Positions 14,555 to 21,893 of a DNA stretch of 23,032 nucleotides are shown here, piece by piece (position 1 is the stretch's first letter; each line of letters opens with the position of its first letter). The stretch comes from DAORDI01 sp035345895. Its GTDB lineage: Bacteria > Spirochaetota > Leptospiria > Leptospirales > Leptospiraceae. The notes under the pieces are model-generated. The model saw only the letters and a list, made by a program, of their open reading frames with translations, had not been told where the DNA came from and did not search any database. The DNA lies in NCBI GenBank assembly GCA_035345895.1, contig DAORDI010000059.1:1-23032 (forward strand). Direction: 5' to 3'. The translations under genes and the position numbers were made by a program.

Positions 14555-15322
14555 ATGCGTAAAAACTTGGTGTTTTCAATTTTGATTGTCTTGGCCTTCT
14601 GGCTGAAGACCACCACCGTAGAAAGCTCCACGAAAAAAGCGATTCGTGTAGACAACGATTATATTCATACCTACAAGAACAGACAGGGCAGATGGATGAT
14701 TCCCTCTGAACTCCCCAAGTCCATTTCAATGTACATCAGAGAACTGGAAACAACTGAGGATGAAGTCCGCACCTTGAATGCATTTCATGATAAAGGGCCT
14801 CTTCCCGCAGGAAAGCCTGTATTTTTCCCGTTCGGTGAAGAATATGCAAAGGTACTGCTTTCTCAGGGCAAAGGAAGAGACATTGTCATTTCCGATTACA
14901 GGGATTTTCTCTGGCCTGTCGGAACAGTCAATGCAAAGCTCTCTTCGAAACTGGGGATGAGACAGAACTCAATGCATACCGGTATTGACATAGCTTGTCC
15001 GAACAGATCTCCGATTGTTGCAGCCGGGGACGGTAAGGTGACAATCTCAGGAAACAACGGGAACTATGGACTGTTCATTGAAATTGAGCATGAGGTCAAT
15101 CAGCTCCATACAATTTATGCACATAACTCAGTGCTTCTTGTGAAGGAAGGTGATAAAGTGACAAAAGGACAGATCATTGCGCTTTCCGGCTCAACAGGTC
15201 ATTCCACTGGTCCGCACCTGCACTTTGAAGTCAGATATCAGAATATCGTTCTGAATCCGGAGCACTATATTCATATCCCGGGTACCGGTTCTCCAATGAA
15301 ACTAGCTTTTCTGAAGGAGTGA
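14555..15322 (+). CDS. M23 family metallopeptidase, exported
   Basis: A 255-residue protein with an N-terminal hydrophobic segment (NLVFSILIVLAFWLKTT) that acts as a signal peptide or anchor, so it is periplasmic. The C-terminal lysostaphin-type domain keeps all zinc and catalytic residues: H141 and D145 in HTGID, H190 in YAHNS, and H221/H223 in GPHLHFEVR. This suggests an active Zn peptidase acting on peptidoglycan crosslinks, for example in cell division or envelope remodelling. An active rather than degenerate (EnvC-like) member is implied. The ATG has GAAGGAA upstream. It opens a three-gene run whose members overlap: the stop overlaps the next start as GTGA at 15319-15322. Confidence 0.92.
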   Translation: MRKNLVFSILIVLAFWLKTTTVESSTKKAIRVDNDYIHTYKNRQGRWMIPSELPKSISMYIRELETTEDEVRTLNAFHDKGPLPAGKPVFFPFGEEYAKVLLSQGKGRDIVISDYRDFLWPVGTVNAKLSSKLGMRQNSMHTGIDIACPNRSPIVAAGDGKVTISGNNGNYGLFIEIEHEVNQLHTIYAHNSVLLVKEGDKVTKGQIIALSGSTGHSTGPHLHFEVRYQNIVLNPEHYIHIPGTGSPMKLAFLKE

Positions 15323-16119
15323 GTTTCCTGAAAGGACTGTGGTCTGAAGAGACTGCAGATTATCTGGAAAAAATCATCAGATCAAAGGCGGGTCGTGCCG
15401 CTTTTGATTTTGACAATACTCTGATTTACGGAGATTTCGGGGAATACCTGATGGACAGGATTACCGAAAATCTTCTTTTCCCTGTCTCCGAAGAAACACC
15501 TAAAAAATTTCAAGATCCTCAAAATGCATCTAAGATACTTTCAAAAGCAGACAGAGAAGAAGTATGTCAGCTTATTCAGAAAGAATATTCTTTTATGCTG
15601 AAAAGCTTTGGGCTGGAATCAGCATACAGATGGACCTCTTTTCTTTTTTCCGGCTGGACAGATTCAAAAATGCAGGAATATGCACAGAAGCACTGGGAAA
15701 GTTCACTGCAGTCCGGCATTGTCAGAGTGTTCGATGAAATGCAGACCCTGCTTGATTTACTCAGGCAAAACGGATGGGAAATCTGGATTGTGACAGCATC
15801 ACCTGAGCCGGCTATCCGGGCAGTCGCCCATCATTTTCTAATTCCGGAGGACAGTGTATTCGGAATGAAACTGGAAAAAAACAGTGAGGGGTTCGGTACC
15901 GAAAGGATTTCTGAGCCTTATACATATGGAGATGGAAAAGTCAGACGATTTCTGTCCGAGACAGGCCATTTGCCGGATCTTTCTTTCGGCGATTCCATCA
16001 ATGATTTTCCCCTTCTTCAGAATTCCAGGTCAGGAGTTTTCTTTGATCGCGGAAATGAAGAAACCCTGAACAGGATCAGAACTCTTAAACACATTCAGAT
16101 TCAGAAGTCATTTTCATGA
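15319..16119 (+). CDS. HAD-superfamily phosphatase, SerB-like
   Basis: A 266-residue cytosolic hydrolase of the HAD fold. Motif I is FDFDNTL (D30 nucleophile, D32 acid/base), motif II is IVTASPEP (T159, S161), motif III Lys is K207 in GDGKVRR, and motif IV is GDSINDFPLL (D225, D229), as in phosphoserine phosphatase-like enzymes. The helical cap lies between residues of about 40-140. A phosphatase on a small phosphorylated molecule is likely; the substrate is unknown. The GTG at 15319 overlaps the M23 stop, but AAGGAG ends at 15319 itself, leaving no spacer. A CTG at 15328 would lie at a normal distance, so the true start may be the GTG by termination-reinitiation or the CTG. The stop overlaps rsmI as ATGA. 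Confidence 0.85.
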   Translation: MSFLKGLWSEETADYLEKIIRSKAGRAAFDFDNTLIYGDFGEYLMDRITENLLFPVSEETPKKFQDPQNASKILSKADREEVCQLIQKEYSFMLKSFGLESAYRWTSFLFSGWTDSKMQEYAQKHWESSLQSGIVRVFDEMQTLLDLLRQNGWEIWIVTASPEPAIRAVAHHFLIPEDSVFGMKLEKNSEGFGTERISEPYTYGDGKVRRFLSETGHLPDLSFGDSINDFPLLQNSRSGVFFDRGNEETLNRIRTLKHIQIQKSFS

Positions 16120-16787
16120 AATCTTCATTATATATTGTATCTGTTCCCATAGGAAACGATTCTGATATTTCTGCCCGGGCAGTGGAAATTCTCAGGAAGT
16201 CTGATCTTCTGATCGGAGAGGAGTTCCGGAATACTGCCGCCTTTCTGAAAAGAAACGGAGTTTCCAAAGAGTTTGAGCTGCTGAATGAACACAGTACATT
16301 TGAGGATACGGAAGTTCTTTTTCGAAAAATACAGAGTTCGGAAATCACCTCTCTTTTTTCAGATGCAGGCACTCCCGTCATTGCTGATCCTGGAAGAGAT
16401 CTGATTTCCAGATGTGCAGATGCAGGAATTCAGATAAAGTCAGTTCCTGGTCCCTCGTCTGTGACAGCTGCTCTGAGCATAAGCGGGCTGAATGTGTTTC
16501 CTTTTACCTGTGCCGGTTTCGTGTCAAGAGAAGACAGTGTAAGGAGAGAGGAAATCAGACGTTTTCTGAAACTGAATCATACACTGATCTTTCTGGAAAC
16601 ACCGTACAGGTACAAGAAGCTGTTTCATGAAATCGACTCACTCCTGAAAACTGATCCCAGATGTTTTCTCGGGCTTGGACTTACTTCGGAGGAGGAAATC
16701 CAGTTCAGAGGAAAATGGTCTGAACTCAGAAAGGAAATTGACAGATACCCTAAACTTCCTCCTGTTCTGATTCTTGAGCTTCTCTGA
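16116..16787 (+). CDS. rsmI: 16S rRNA (cytidine-1402-2'-O) methyltransferase RsmI
   Basis: A 223-residue tetrapyrrole-methylase-fold enzyme that methylates the 2'-O of C1402 in 16S rRNA with S-adenosylmethionine. The RsmI signature is present: YIVSVPIGN at the N-terminus, FSDAGTPVIADPG (81-93) forming the cofactor site, VPGPSSVTAALSISGL (110-125) and a following CAGFVSR. E. coli RsmI has about 286 residues, and this one ends at ILELL without the C-terminal extension, so it is a short form comprising only the catalytic core. The ATG overlaps the HAD stop (ATGA). The last 38 bases overlap the convergent queG gene. Confidence 0.88.
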   Translation: MKSSLYIVSVPIGNDSDISARAVEILRKSDLLIGEEFRNTAAFLKRNGVSKEFELLNEHSTFEDTEVLFRKIQSSEITSLFSDAGTPVIADPGRDLISRCADAGIQIKSVPGPSSVTAALSISGLNVFPFTCAGFVSREDSVRREEIRRFLKLNHTLIFLETPYRYKKLFHEIDSLLKTDPRCFLGLGLTSEEEIQFRGKWSELRKEIDRYPKLPPVLILELL

Positions 16788-17703
16788 TATTTCTCTGAAT
16801 CATTCTGAAACTGATTCTTTCCATTGAAGTTCCTGACTGGGCATCCTGAAAACTTTCCTCATTCAGAGATTCTATCTCATCCCTGTTCATAAAAAGAAGC
16901 CTGTTGGAAGGAATGAATTCAGGTCTTGTCGAGTAAGAATTTTTTTTCACTGCAACTGCATGATTCCATGGACATACCTCCTGACAGATATCGCATCCGT
17001 AAATCCATCCCTTTCTTTTATTTTTGAATTCCAGGGGCTGATCCATTCTTTCTGATTCAATTGTGAGATAGGAAATGCATTTTTCTGCATTGATTTTATA
17101 TTCTTCAAAGAGTGCACCGGTCGGGCAGGCATCCAGACATGCTCTGCATTTTCCGCATCTGTCCTTGACTGGACTGTCCGGACTCAGCTCAAGGTCTGTC
17201 AGTATTTCAGAAAGGAAAAAATATGATCCTTTTTCTGAATTGATTAAATTGGTATTTCTGCCGATCCATCCGAGTCCTGCTTCTTTTGCCAGAACCTTTT
17301 CGGATACAGGGAGAGAGTCTGTGCCCATTCTGAAATGATTTTCAGGAAAAGCACTGGCAAGAAAATTCATAAGGGGCTTTCCCATTGTTTTTATGACTTT
17401 ATGATAGTCTTTTCCGGCCGCATATCTGGATATTTTATAATTATTCTGAGATATAATCCTTTCAGTTTCAGCAGTATTGTACAGGACGCCCAGCACAATG
17501 ACGGATTTCGGAGTGAATCCCAGATTCTCAAATTTCAGGCGAAGATTCATATTCTTCGGATACCAGTCCATTTCTCCGTAAAGACCTTTTTCTGTCCATT
17601 CAATGATATTCTTTCTGTCCTGTTCCGGAATCTCAGCTCTGCAGACGCCCGCCAGGTCAAATCCGAATTCGCGGGCCTGTGAAAGAATTTTACTTTCTGA
17701 CAT
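16750..17703 (-). CDS. queG: Epoxyqueuosine reductase QueG
   Basis: A 317-residue cobalamin- and iron-sulfur-dependent enzyme that reduces epoxyqueuosine to queuosine in the wobble position of GUN-decoding tRNAs. Visible are TDSLPVSEKVLAKEAGLGWIG (128-148), with D129 as the proposed proton donor, and the ferredoxin-like clusters CGKCRACLDACPTGAL (C183, C186, C189, C193) and CDICQEVCPWN (C237, C240, C244), with C209 as the probable remaining ligand. The C-terminal HEAT repeats of longer forms are short or absent. The gene overlaps the 3' end of the upstream HExxH gene by 14 bases, so the two are probably co-transcribed. At its other end it overlaps rsmI by 38 bases in a convergent arrangement. 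Confidence 0.93.
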   Translation of the reverse strand: MSESKILSQAREFGFDLAGVCRAEIPEQDRKNIIEWTEKGLYGEMDWYPKNMNLRLKFENLGFTPKSVIVLGVLYNTAETERIISQNNYKISRYAAGKDYHKVIKTMGKPLMNFLASAFPENHFRMGTDSLPVSEKVLAKEAGLGWIGRNTNLINSEKGSYFFLSEILTDLELSPDSPVKDRCGKCRACLDACPTGALFEEYKINAEKCISYLTIESERMDQPLEFKNKRKGWIYGCDICQEVCPWNHAVAVKKNSYSTRPEFIPSNRLLFMNRDEIESLNEESFQDAQSGTSMERISFRMIQRNIREAQESEQEEV

Positions 17704-18850
17704 ACTGCTTTTTCATTTTATTCAGATGTTTTCGGAGTGTTTCCGCTTTAGCAAGCAGAGAACCGTCGGTTCTTTTTTCAAGAACCTTTCTGAAATCAAA
17801 TGAAGTCCTGTTCCATCCGATAAGGAAATCCAGAATCTCCTTTCCTTCAGGAGTGAAAAGTTTTTTCTCTGATTCGAGATCATTCAGAGAATAGTCGAGC
17901 ATCAGTGATTCTGCAAGAAACCTGTATGCCGAATAAGAGACATCCTTTTCCTTGAGATCTGTATACTTCAGAGAGTTTGAAGTACAGATATGAAAGAAAA
18001 GCATTGAGCCCCATGTGAAAGTAAAACATGCATGGAGTATGGCATAAAGAGGACGCAGAGAATCTCTCCAGGGAGAATAAAACATATGCTCTGTTTTTTC
18101 GTTCCGCAATATTTTGTATTTTTTGAAGAGCAGATTCAGATGATGATGAGCATTTTCGTGAATCAGATCATCGATGACTTCAAAATAATTTCTGTCAATC
18201 AGATTAAAATAAGAAATTCCCGGTTCATGAAAATGAGTGTAGCTGACCAGTCCGTCCGATCTCATTATGACCGACTTGTAAGTAAGCAGTCTGTAAAGCT
18301 CAAATCCTTCCTTCCATACAGTTTCCAGATCTTCTTCCGCCTGTCTGAATTTTTTGATTACTGATTCGGGCGTTTTCTTTTTGACGAGTTCATTTCCCAC
18401 TCCGGTCACTTTAGGACTTTTAACTGAATGCATATAATGCTTCAGATCAGATTCGGATCTGAGATAGTTTTCATTCAGTTTTTTCTGATTTTCCTGAATT
18501 GAACGAATGATGTCTTTGAGAACTGAATCCAGCTTTCTTTTATCCGCTGCTGTTCTTTCCCATTCAATGAAACGGAAATCTTCTTCCGGGAAATCATTCT
18601 GAAGACTCACTGAAGTCATTTTCTGAAACTCTTCAATTTTCTTTTCCGGTGTTTTTTCGAGTTCTTTCTGCATATCCTGAAAATAAGTCAGTTCTGCCTT
18701 TGAATTCAGATAACTTTCCATTCCTGCAAGTGAGCCTGCATCTCTGTATTTTTCAAACTGTGCCGATTTTTCCTTTGTCTTACTGTACTCTTCAATAAGG
18801 CTTTTTCTGTATTCTTCCTGAATCTGTGCGACGGATTTTAATGTAAACAT
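17690..18850 (-). CDS. HExxH protein resembling peptide beta-hydroxylase family
   Basis: A 386-residue cytosolic protein from the ATG at 18850; a TTG at 18886 is possible but lies on a TTGACC box that looks more like a -35. The N-terminal 130 residues are strongly charged and likely coiled-coil. The core carries LIHENAHHHLNLLF (H231, E232, H235), then EHMFYSPWRDSLRPLYAILHACF, where SPWRD and a third His (H273) follow at the spacing typical of the HExxH putative peptide-modification family (TIGR04267). Members of that family have been described as alpha-ketoglutarate-dependent peptide beta-hydroxylases of RiPP pathways. No precursor peptide or RiPP gene is visible nearby. Its stop overlaps queG by 14 bases. 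A zinc peptidase is a less likely alternative. Confidence 0.65.
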   Translation of the reverse strand: MFTLKSVAQIQEEYRKSLIEEYSKTKEKSAQFEKYRDAGSLAGMESYLNSKAELTYFQDMQKELEKTPEKKIEEFQKMTSVSLQNDFPEEDFRFIEWERTAADKRKLDSVLKDIIRSIQENQKKLNENYLRSESDLKHYMHSVKSPKVTGVGNELVKKKTPESVIKKFRQAEEDLETVWKEGFELYRLLTYKSVIMRSDGLVSYTHFHEPGISYFNLIDRNYFEVIDDLIHENAHHHLNLLFKKYKILRNEKTEHMFYSPWRDSLRPLYAILHACFTFTWGSMLFFHICTSNSLKYTDLKEKDVSYSAYRFLAESLMLDYSLNDLESEKKLFTPEGKEILDFLIGWNRTSFDFRKVLEKRTDGSLLAKAETLRKHLNKMKKQYVRK

Positions 18851-19017
18851 AGTAAGATAGAAAATTGAATCGGCATCGACGGTCAAGTCTGTAAAAATTC
18901 AGCTGAAAAGAAATTAAGAGAAATCCTTTCCTGATCAGCATCCGGTGCAGACCGAAAATTTTTTGTGGAAAACTCTCCGGAACTTCTGAAAATGAGAATA
19001 ATTTCAGGAGGCAGGTT

Positions 19018-19980
19018 ATGATTTCGAAGGAATCTTTCAGGTTCAATATGCGGGTTTTCAAATTTAAACCCAGAAGGGCATTTTATGTAAATTCTTTTAT
19101 TATCAGTTATTTTATTTTATCGGCTCTTGTTTTTACTGTTCATGGGTGCAGTTCCAGGAAGGATGAAACAGAGGATAAGGCAAAGTATCTTTCATTTTTT
19201 CTTTTCTTTAAGGCGGAACAGGCGGCTGAAGCTGCCAAACCAGTCAGTTCTTACGATAATATTCAGACATACTTTTCTACAATGAATAGTTTGGATGTGC
19301 AGGTCGTATATGAGCCGGGCGCAGAACCTCTTGCGGGTTCAGTTACCCTTCCGAGCAGTTCAGTCAAAACCCTCTGGACACTTCTCGAAGACAATCTGAA
19401 GGAAGTTTTTAAAAACAGATCACAGACTGTCACGGTGAGTGTGCCGAAGGAACTTTCCGGAATGCAGCAGATTTCCTCACAGGGAAAGACTTCCTGGACG
19501 AGCACAGAGATTCAGGCCCTTGCAGCTGCATACAGGACATCAAAATCCACATCCTCATCAGGGAAATTTTTTATCGCCTTTCTGAACGGTTATTTCAGTG
19601 AAAACGGTACTGTAAATCAGAGTGTAATAGGAGTCAATATTACAGGCACTCCCTTTATTGCTGTTTTTAAGCAGGTCGTAAATTCGACAGGCGACAGTTC
19701 CACTGTCCTCGGCAGAGCAACTAGGGCTTATGTGGAGCAGTCTACATTGATTCACGAAATGGGTCATGCACTCGGGCTTGTAAATAACGGGGTGTCCATG
19801 ACTTCCTCTCATCAGGATACAGCAAATGGAAAACACTGTACAAATACATCCTGCGTAATGTATTATGCGAATACAGGAACTTCTGCACTTGCAGCTTATG
19901 TGCAGAGTATTTTTTTGTCAGGAACAAATGTAATGTTCAAGACGGAATGTCTGCAGGATACTCAAAATTATAAACCCTGA
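19018..19980 (+). CDS. Metzincin-like zinc metalloprotease lipoprotein
   Basis: A 320-residue envelope protein starting at an ATG with AGGAGG at 19006-19011. A long N-terminal leader ends in a hydrophobic helix and lipobox VHGC (C44), so it is a probable lipoprotein. The catalytic region is TLIHEMGHALGLVNNGVSM (H246, E247, H250, G253). The third metzincin ligand position, normally His or Asp, is N256. A later H265 and the HC...C motif at 273-279 followed by VMYY (Met-turn-like) recall archaemetzincin-type proteases. The protein is Ser/Thr-rich and may carry a regulatory N-terminal domain. It is divergent from the HExxH gene. The substrate is unknown; function as a protease depends on a different third ligand. 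Confidence 0.72.
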   Translation: MISKESFRFNMRVFKFKPRRAFYVNSFIISYFILSALVFTVHGCSSRKDETEDKAKYLSFFLFFKAEQAAEAAKPVSSYDNIQTYFSTMNSLDVQVVYEPGAEPLAGSVTLPSSSVKTLWTLLEDNLKEVFKNRSQTVTVSVPKELSGMQQISSQGKTSWTSTEIQALAAAYRTSKSTSSSGKFFIAFLNGYFSENGTVNQSVIGVNITGTPFIAVFKQVVNSTGDSSTVLGRATRAYVEQSTLIHEMGHALGLVNNGVSMTSSHQDTANGKHCTNTSCVMYYANTGTSALAAYVQSIFLSGTNVMFKTECLQDTQNYKP

Positions 19981-20088
19981 TCCCTTTTTTTCCGTCTAAA
20001 TCTGTAATAAAAAGGAAAAAGTATTTTTCTTGCGTATTTTGCTCAAAGTCTAAAATGGTGCCGGGTGAAATTTATCAGCAGGTAAGGT

Positions 20089-20706
20089 TTGGAAATACTT
20101 AATTTTTTAGTCGGCTTTTTTACATCGTACGGGTATTTTGCGGTATTTGGTGTTCTTATTCTCTGCGGGTTCGGTCTGCCGGTTCCCGAAGATGTTACTC
20201 TGATTGCAGGCGGTGTGATTTCAGCACTTGGGGACACGAATGTGCATTTTATGTTCGGGGTGGGTATGGCAGGGGGACTTGTAGGTGACGGAGTTGTCTT
20301 TTCTGCAGGGTATTTTTTCGGACCTAAAATCCTGGAGAACAAGTTTGTGAAAAAATTTGTAACTCCGGAGAGATACAATTCTGTTCAGAATCAGTTTGAA
20401 AAATACGGAAAATGGGTGGTCTTTATGGCCAGATTCATGCCTGGACTGAGAACACCGATATTTTTAAGTGCAGGAATCAGCAGAAGAGTGACATATGCAA
20501 GATTCCTTCTTACAGACGGGTTTGCTGCGATTATCAGTGTTCCTATCTGGATTTATATGGGATATTTTCTTGCTCATAATTTCAATGATCTGCTGGCTTA
20601 TATGCACAGAGCGCAGGCAGTGATTTTCGGACTCTTGGGCGCTGCAATACTTTTTATAGTATATAAGTATTTAAAAAAAAGAAGAAAACGAGCTGAAGGA
20701 GCTTAA
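20089..20706 (+). CDS. DedA/SNARE-associated family membrane protein
   Basis: A 205-residue inner-membrane protein of the DedA family (undecaprenyl-phosphate or lipid flippase-like, needed for envelope and pH homeostasis in other bacteria). Signature segments are FGLPVPEDVTLIAGG (about 28-42) and ARFMPGLRTPIFLSAG (about 114-129) with its conserved Arg, plus a re-entrant/TM pattern of about six helices and a Lys/Arg-rich tail. The start is a TTG at 20089, the first start after an in-frame TAA at 20083; AGCAGG at 20077-20082 is a suitable ribosome binding site. It lies two bases upstream of the HNH gene, so the two are coupled. A 15-codon ATG frame at 20055 overlaps this start. Confidence 0.87.
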   Translation: MEILNFLVGFFTSYGYFAVFGVLILCGFGLPVPEDVTLIAGGVISALGDTNVHFMFGVGMAGGLVGDGVVFSAGYFFGPKILENKFVKKFVTPERYNSVQNQFEKYGKWVVFMARFMPGLRTPIFLSAGISRRVTYARFLLTDGFAAIISVPIWIYMGYFLAHNFNDLLAYMHRAQAVIFGLLGAAILFIVYKYLKKRRKRAEGA

Positions 20707-20708
20707 GA

Positions 20709-21266
20709 ATGGACAAACTTTCTGAACCAGTATTGATTTTAAATTCATCTTATGTGCCTGTTTCCATACGCCCTGTGAGGGAGGCCGTCTGTATGATGCT
20801 TTCCGACAAGGCTGAGGCCCTGAAATCCTCAGACGAAGATTTCATACGTTCAGAAAAATTGAAAATTCCAGTTCCTAGGATACTTCTTTTATCCAATTAT
20901 TATTCAGTTCCAAGGAAACTTCTGAAACTTTCCAGAAGTGCCATATTGGAAAGAGACGGGTATACATGCGTTTACTGCGGAAAAAAACCTTCTCCGGGAA
21001 AGCTCACATTGGACCATGTCATTCCAAAAAGCAGATGGATGTCCATTCCTCAGGATAAAAAACCTGTGGAATTCAATTCCTGGGAAAATCTGGTCACAGC
21101 CTGCAGGGAGTGCAATACGAGAAAAGGAAGCAAGCTTCTGGCCGAACTCAAATGGAAACTTCCTGAAAACCAGAAGATTAAACCTAAACAGCAGTATTTA
21201 CCTCAGATCAGCAGTAATTTTGCAAAAAAATATGGTTGGAGTGAATACTTAGGTTCAGAAACTTGA
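20709..21266 (+). CDS. HNH endonuclease domain protein
   Basis: A 185-residue protein. The HNH core has the zinc-binding CVYC (C87, C90), the catalytic LDHVIPKSR (D102, H103), Asn in WENLVTAC (N127) and CRECN (C132, C135, N136). This is the standard McrA-like HNH fold seen in stand-alone DNA endonucleases and in some housekeeping proteins of unknown role. The N-terminal 80 residues (starting PVLILNSSYVPVSI) resemble the conserved N-terminus of widely distributed HNH proteins in bacteria that lack a restriction partner. No methyltransferase, integrase or phage gene is nearby, so a housekeeping function is more likely. The ATG lies two bases after the DedA stop with GAAGGAGC upstream. Confidence 0.85.
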   Translation: MDKLSEPVLILNSSYVPVSIRPVREAVCMMLSDKAEALKSSDEDFIRSEKLKIPVPRILLLSNYYSVPRKLLKLSRSAILERDGYTCVYCGKKPSPGKLTLDHVIPKSRWMSIPQDKKPVEFNSWENLVTACRECNTRKGSKLLAELKWKLPENQKIKPKQQYLPQISSNFAKKYGWSEYLGSET

Positions 21267-21270
21267 TTTT

Positions 21271-21750
21271 GTGAAAGTACTGTTTTACGGTCTGATTTTT
21301 CTTTTGGGCTGTACGAACTATTCTGTTTCCAGGACAGTTTCTGTGCCGCCAGTGCTGATTTCGGTGACGCCGATTGCTTCCGGTCACCAGATTCTGATGA
21401 GAGCAGCCAACCCGGAAATTTTTTTTCTGGGTTACAAGCTTTATGTGGGCACATCGGAAAATGATGCTAGGAATCCTGCCAGTTACACTGCCAGCGGGTA
21501 CAACTGTGATTACAGAACTGTGATTCCGAATCTTCCAGTGGAATATTCTGCCGAGGTCAGCTCTAACTCAGGCGGCCTTTCCAGTGTTGCGGCCGGGGAA
21601 AATGCAAACCGTGTATGCAAGTTTGCCGTTTCACTGAATTCAGCTCAGTACGTATCCATCCGGGCAATGACATTCAGTTTTCAGGGAGGCAGAGCAGGGG
21701 TGCAGACAATCAGCTTTTCTGCACCTTCCAATGCCCTAGTCGTTCCCTGA
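21271..21750 (+). CDS. Small exported lipoprotein, unknown function
   Basis: A 159-residue protein whose N-terminus (MKVLFYGLIFLLGC) gives a clean lipobox LLGC with the lipidated Cys at residue 14, so it is anchored to the envelope. The remainder is beta-rich with segments like PPVLISVTPIASGHQILMR, resembling a fibronectin-III or Ig-like module of surface lipoproteins; two Cys (YNCDY and RVCKF) may form a disulfide. Domain assignment is a guess. It starts at a GTG four bases after the HNH stop. No clear ribosome binding site is present, so reinitiation is likely. An AT-rich hairpin follows. Confidence 0.65.
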   Translation: MKVLFYGLIFLLGCTNYSVSRTVSVPPVLISVTPIASGHQILMRAANPEIFFLGYKLYVGTSENDARNPASYTASGYNCDYRTVIPNLPVEYSAEVSSNSGGLSSVAAGENANRVCKFAVSLNSAQYVSIRAMTFSFQGGRAGVQTISFSAPSNALVVP

Positions 21751-21753
21751 TAA

Positions 21754-21772
21754 AAAAACGCAAACCGTTTTT
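21754..21772 (+). terminator. Hairpin after the lipoprotein gene, probable terminator
   Basis: AAAAACG at 21754-21760 pairs with CGTTTTT at 21766-21772 around a 5-base loop, with the U-rich arm at the 3' end. It starts three bases after the lipoprotein stop codon at 21750. It is AT-rich, so thermodynamically modest, but its position and the run of T residues fit a terminator usable in both directions. Confidence 0.5.
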
Positions 21773-21795
21773 AAGAATGACAGTCAAAATAAGTA

Positions 21796-21809
21796 ACCGG
21801 ACTTCCGGT
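21796..21809. promoter_or_regulatory. Short perfect inverted repeat upstream of the HtrA gene
   Basis: ACCGGA at 21796-21801 and TCCGGT at 21804-21809 form a 6-base GC-rich inverted repeat with a 2-base centre. It lies 85 bases before the htrA-like start, in a gap where TAATAT at 21843-21848 might be a -10 box (no convincing -35). It could be an operator for stress regulation, but no regulator site is recognised. Confidence 0.3.
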
Positions 21810-21893
21810 GAACTGCATCAGAATCGGAATTCGGACGCAGATTAATATGGGCTTTTGGCCTTAAGAATAAATAAAAAGAGGTAATAAAACATT

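Noticed and set aside
20055..20102. Fifteen-codon ATG frame upstream of the DedA gene
   Set aside because: It is short, has no clear ribosome binding site and no recognisable product; a leader-peptide role cannot be supported.
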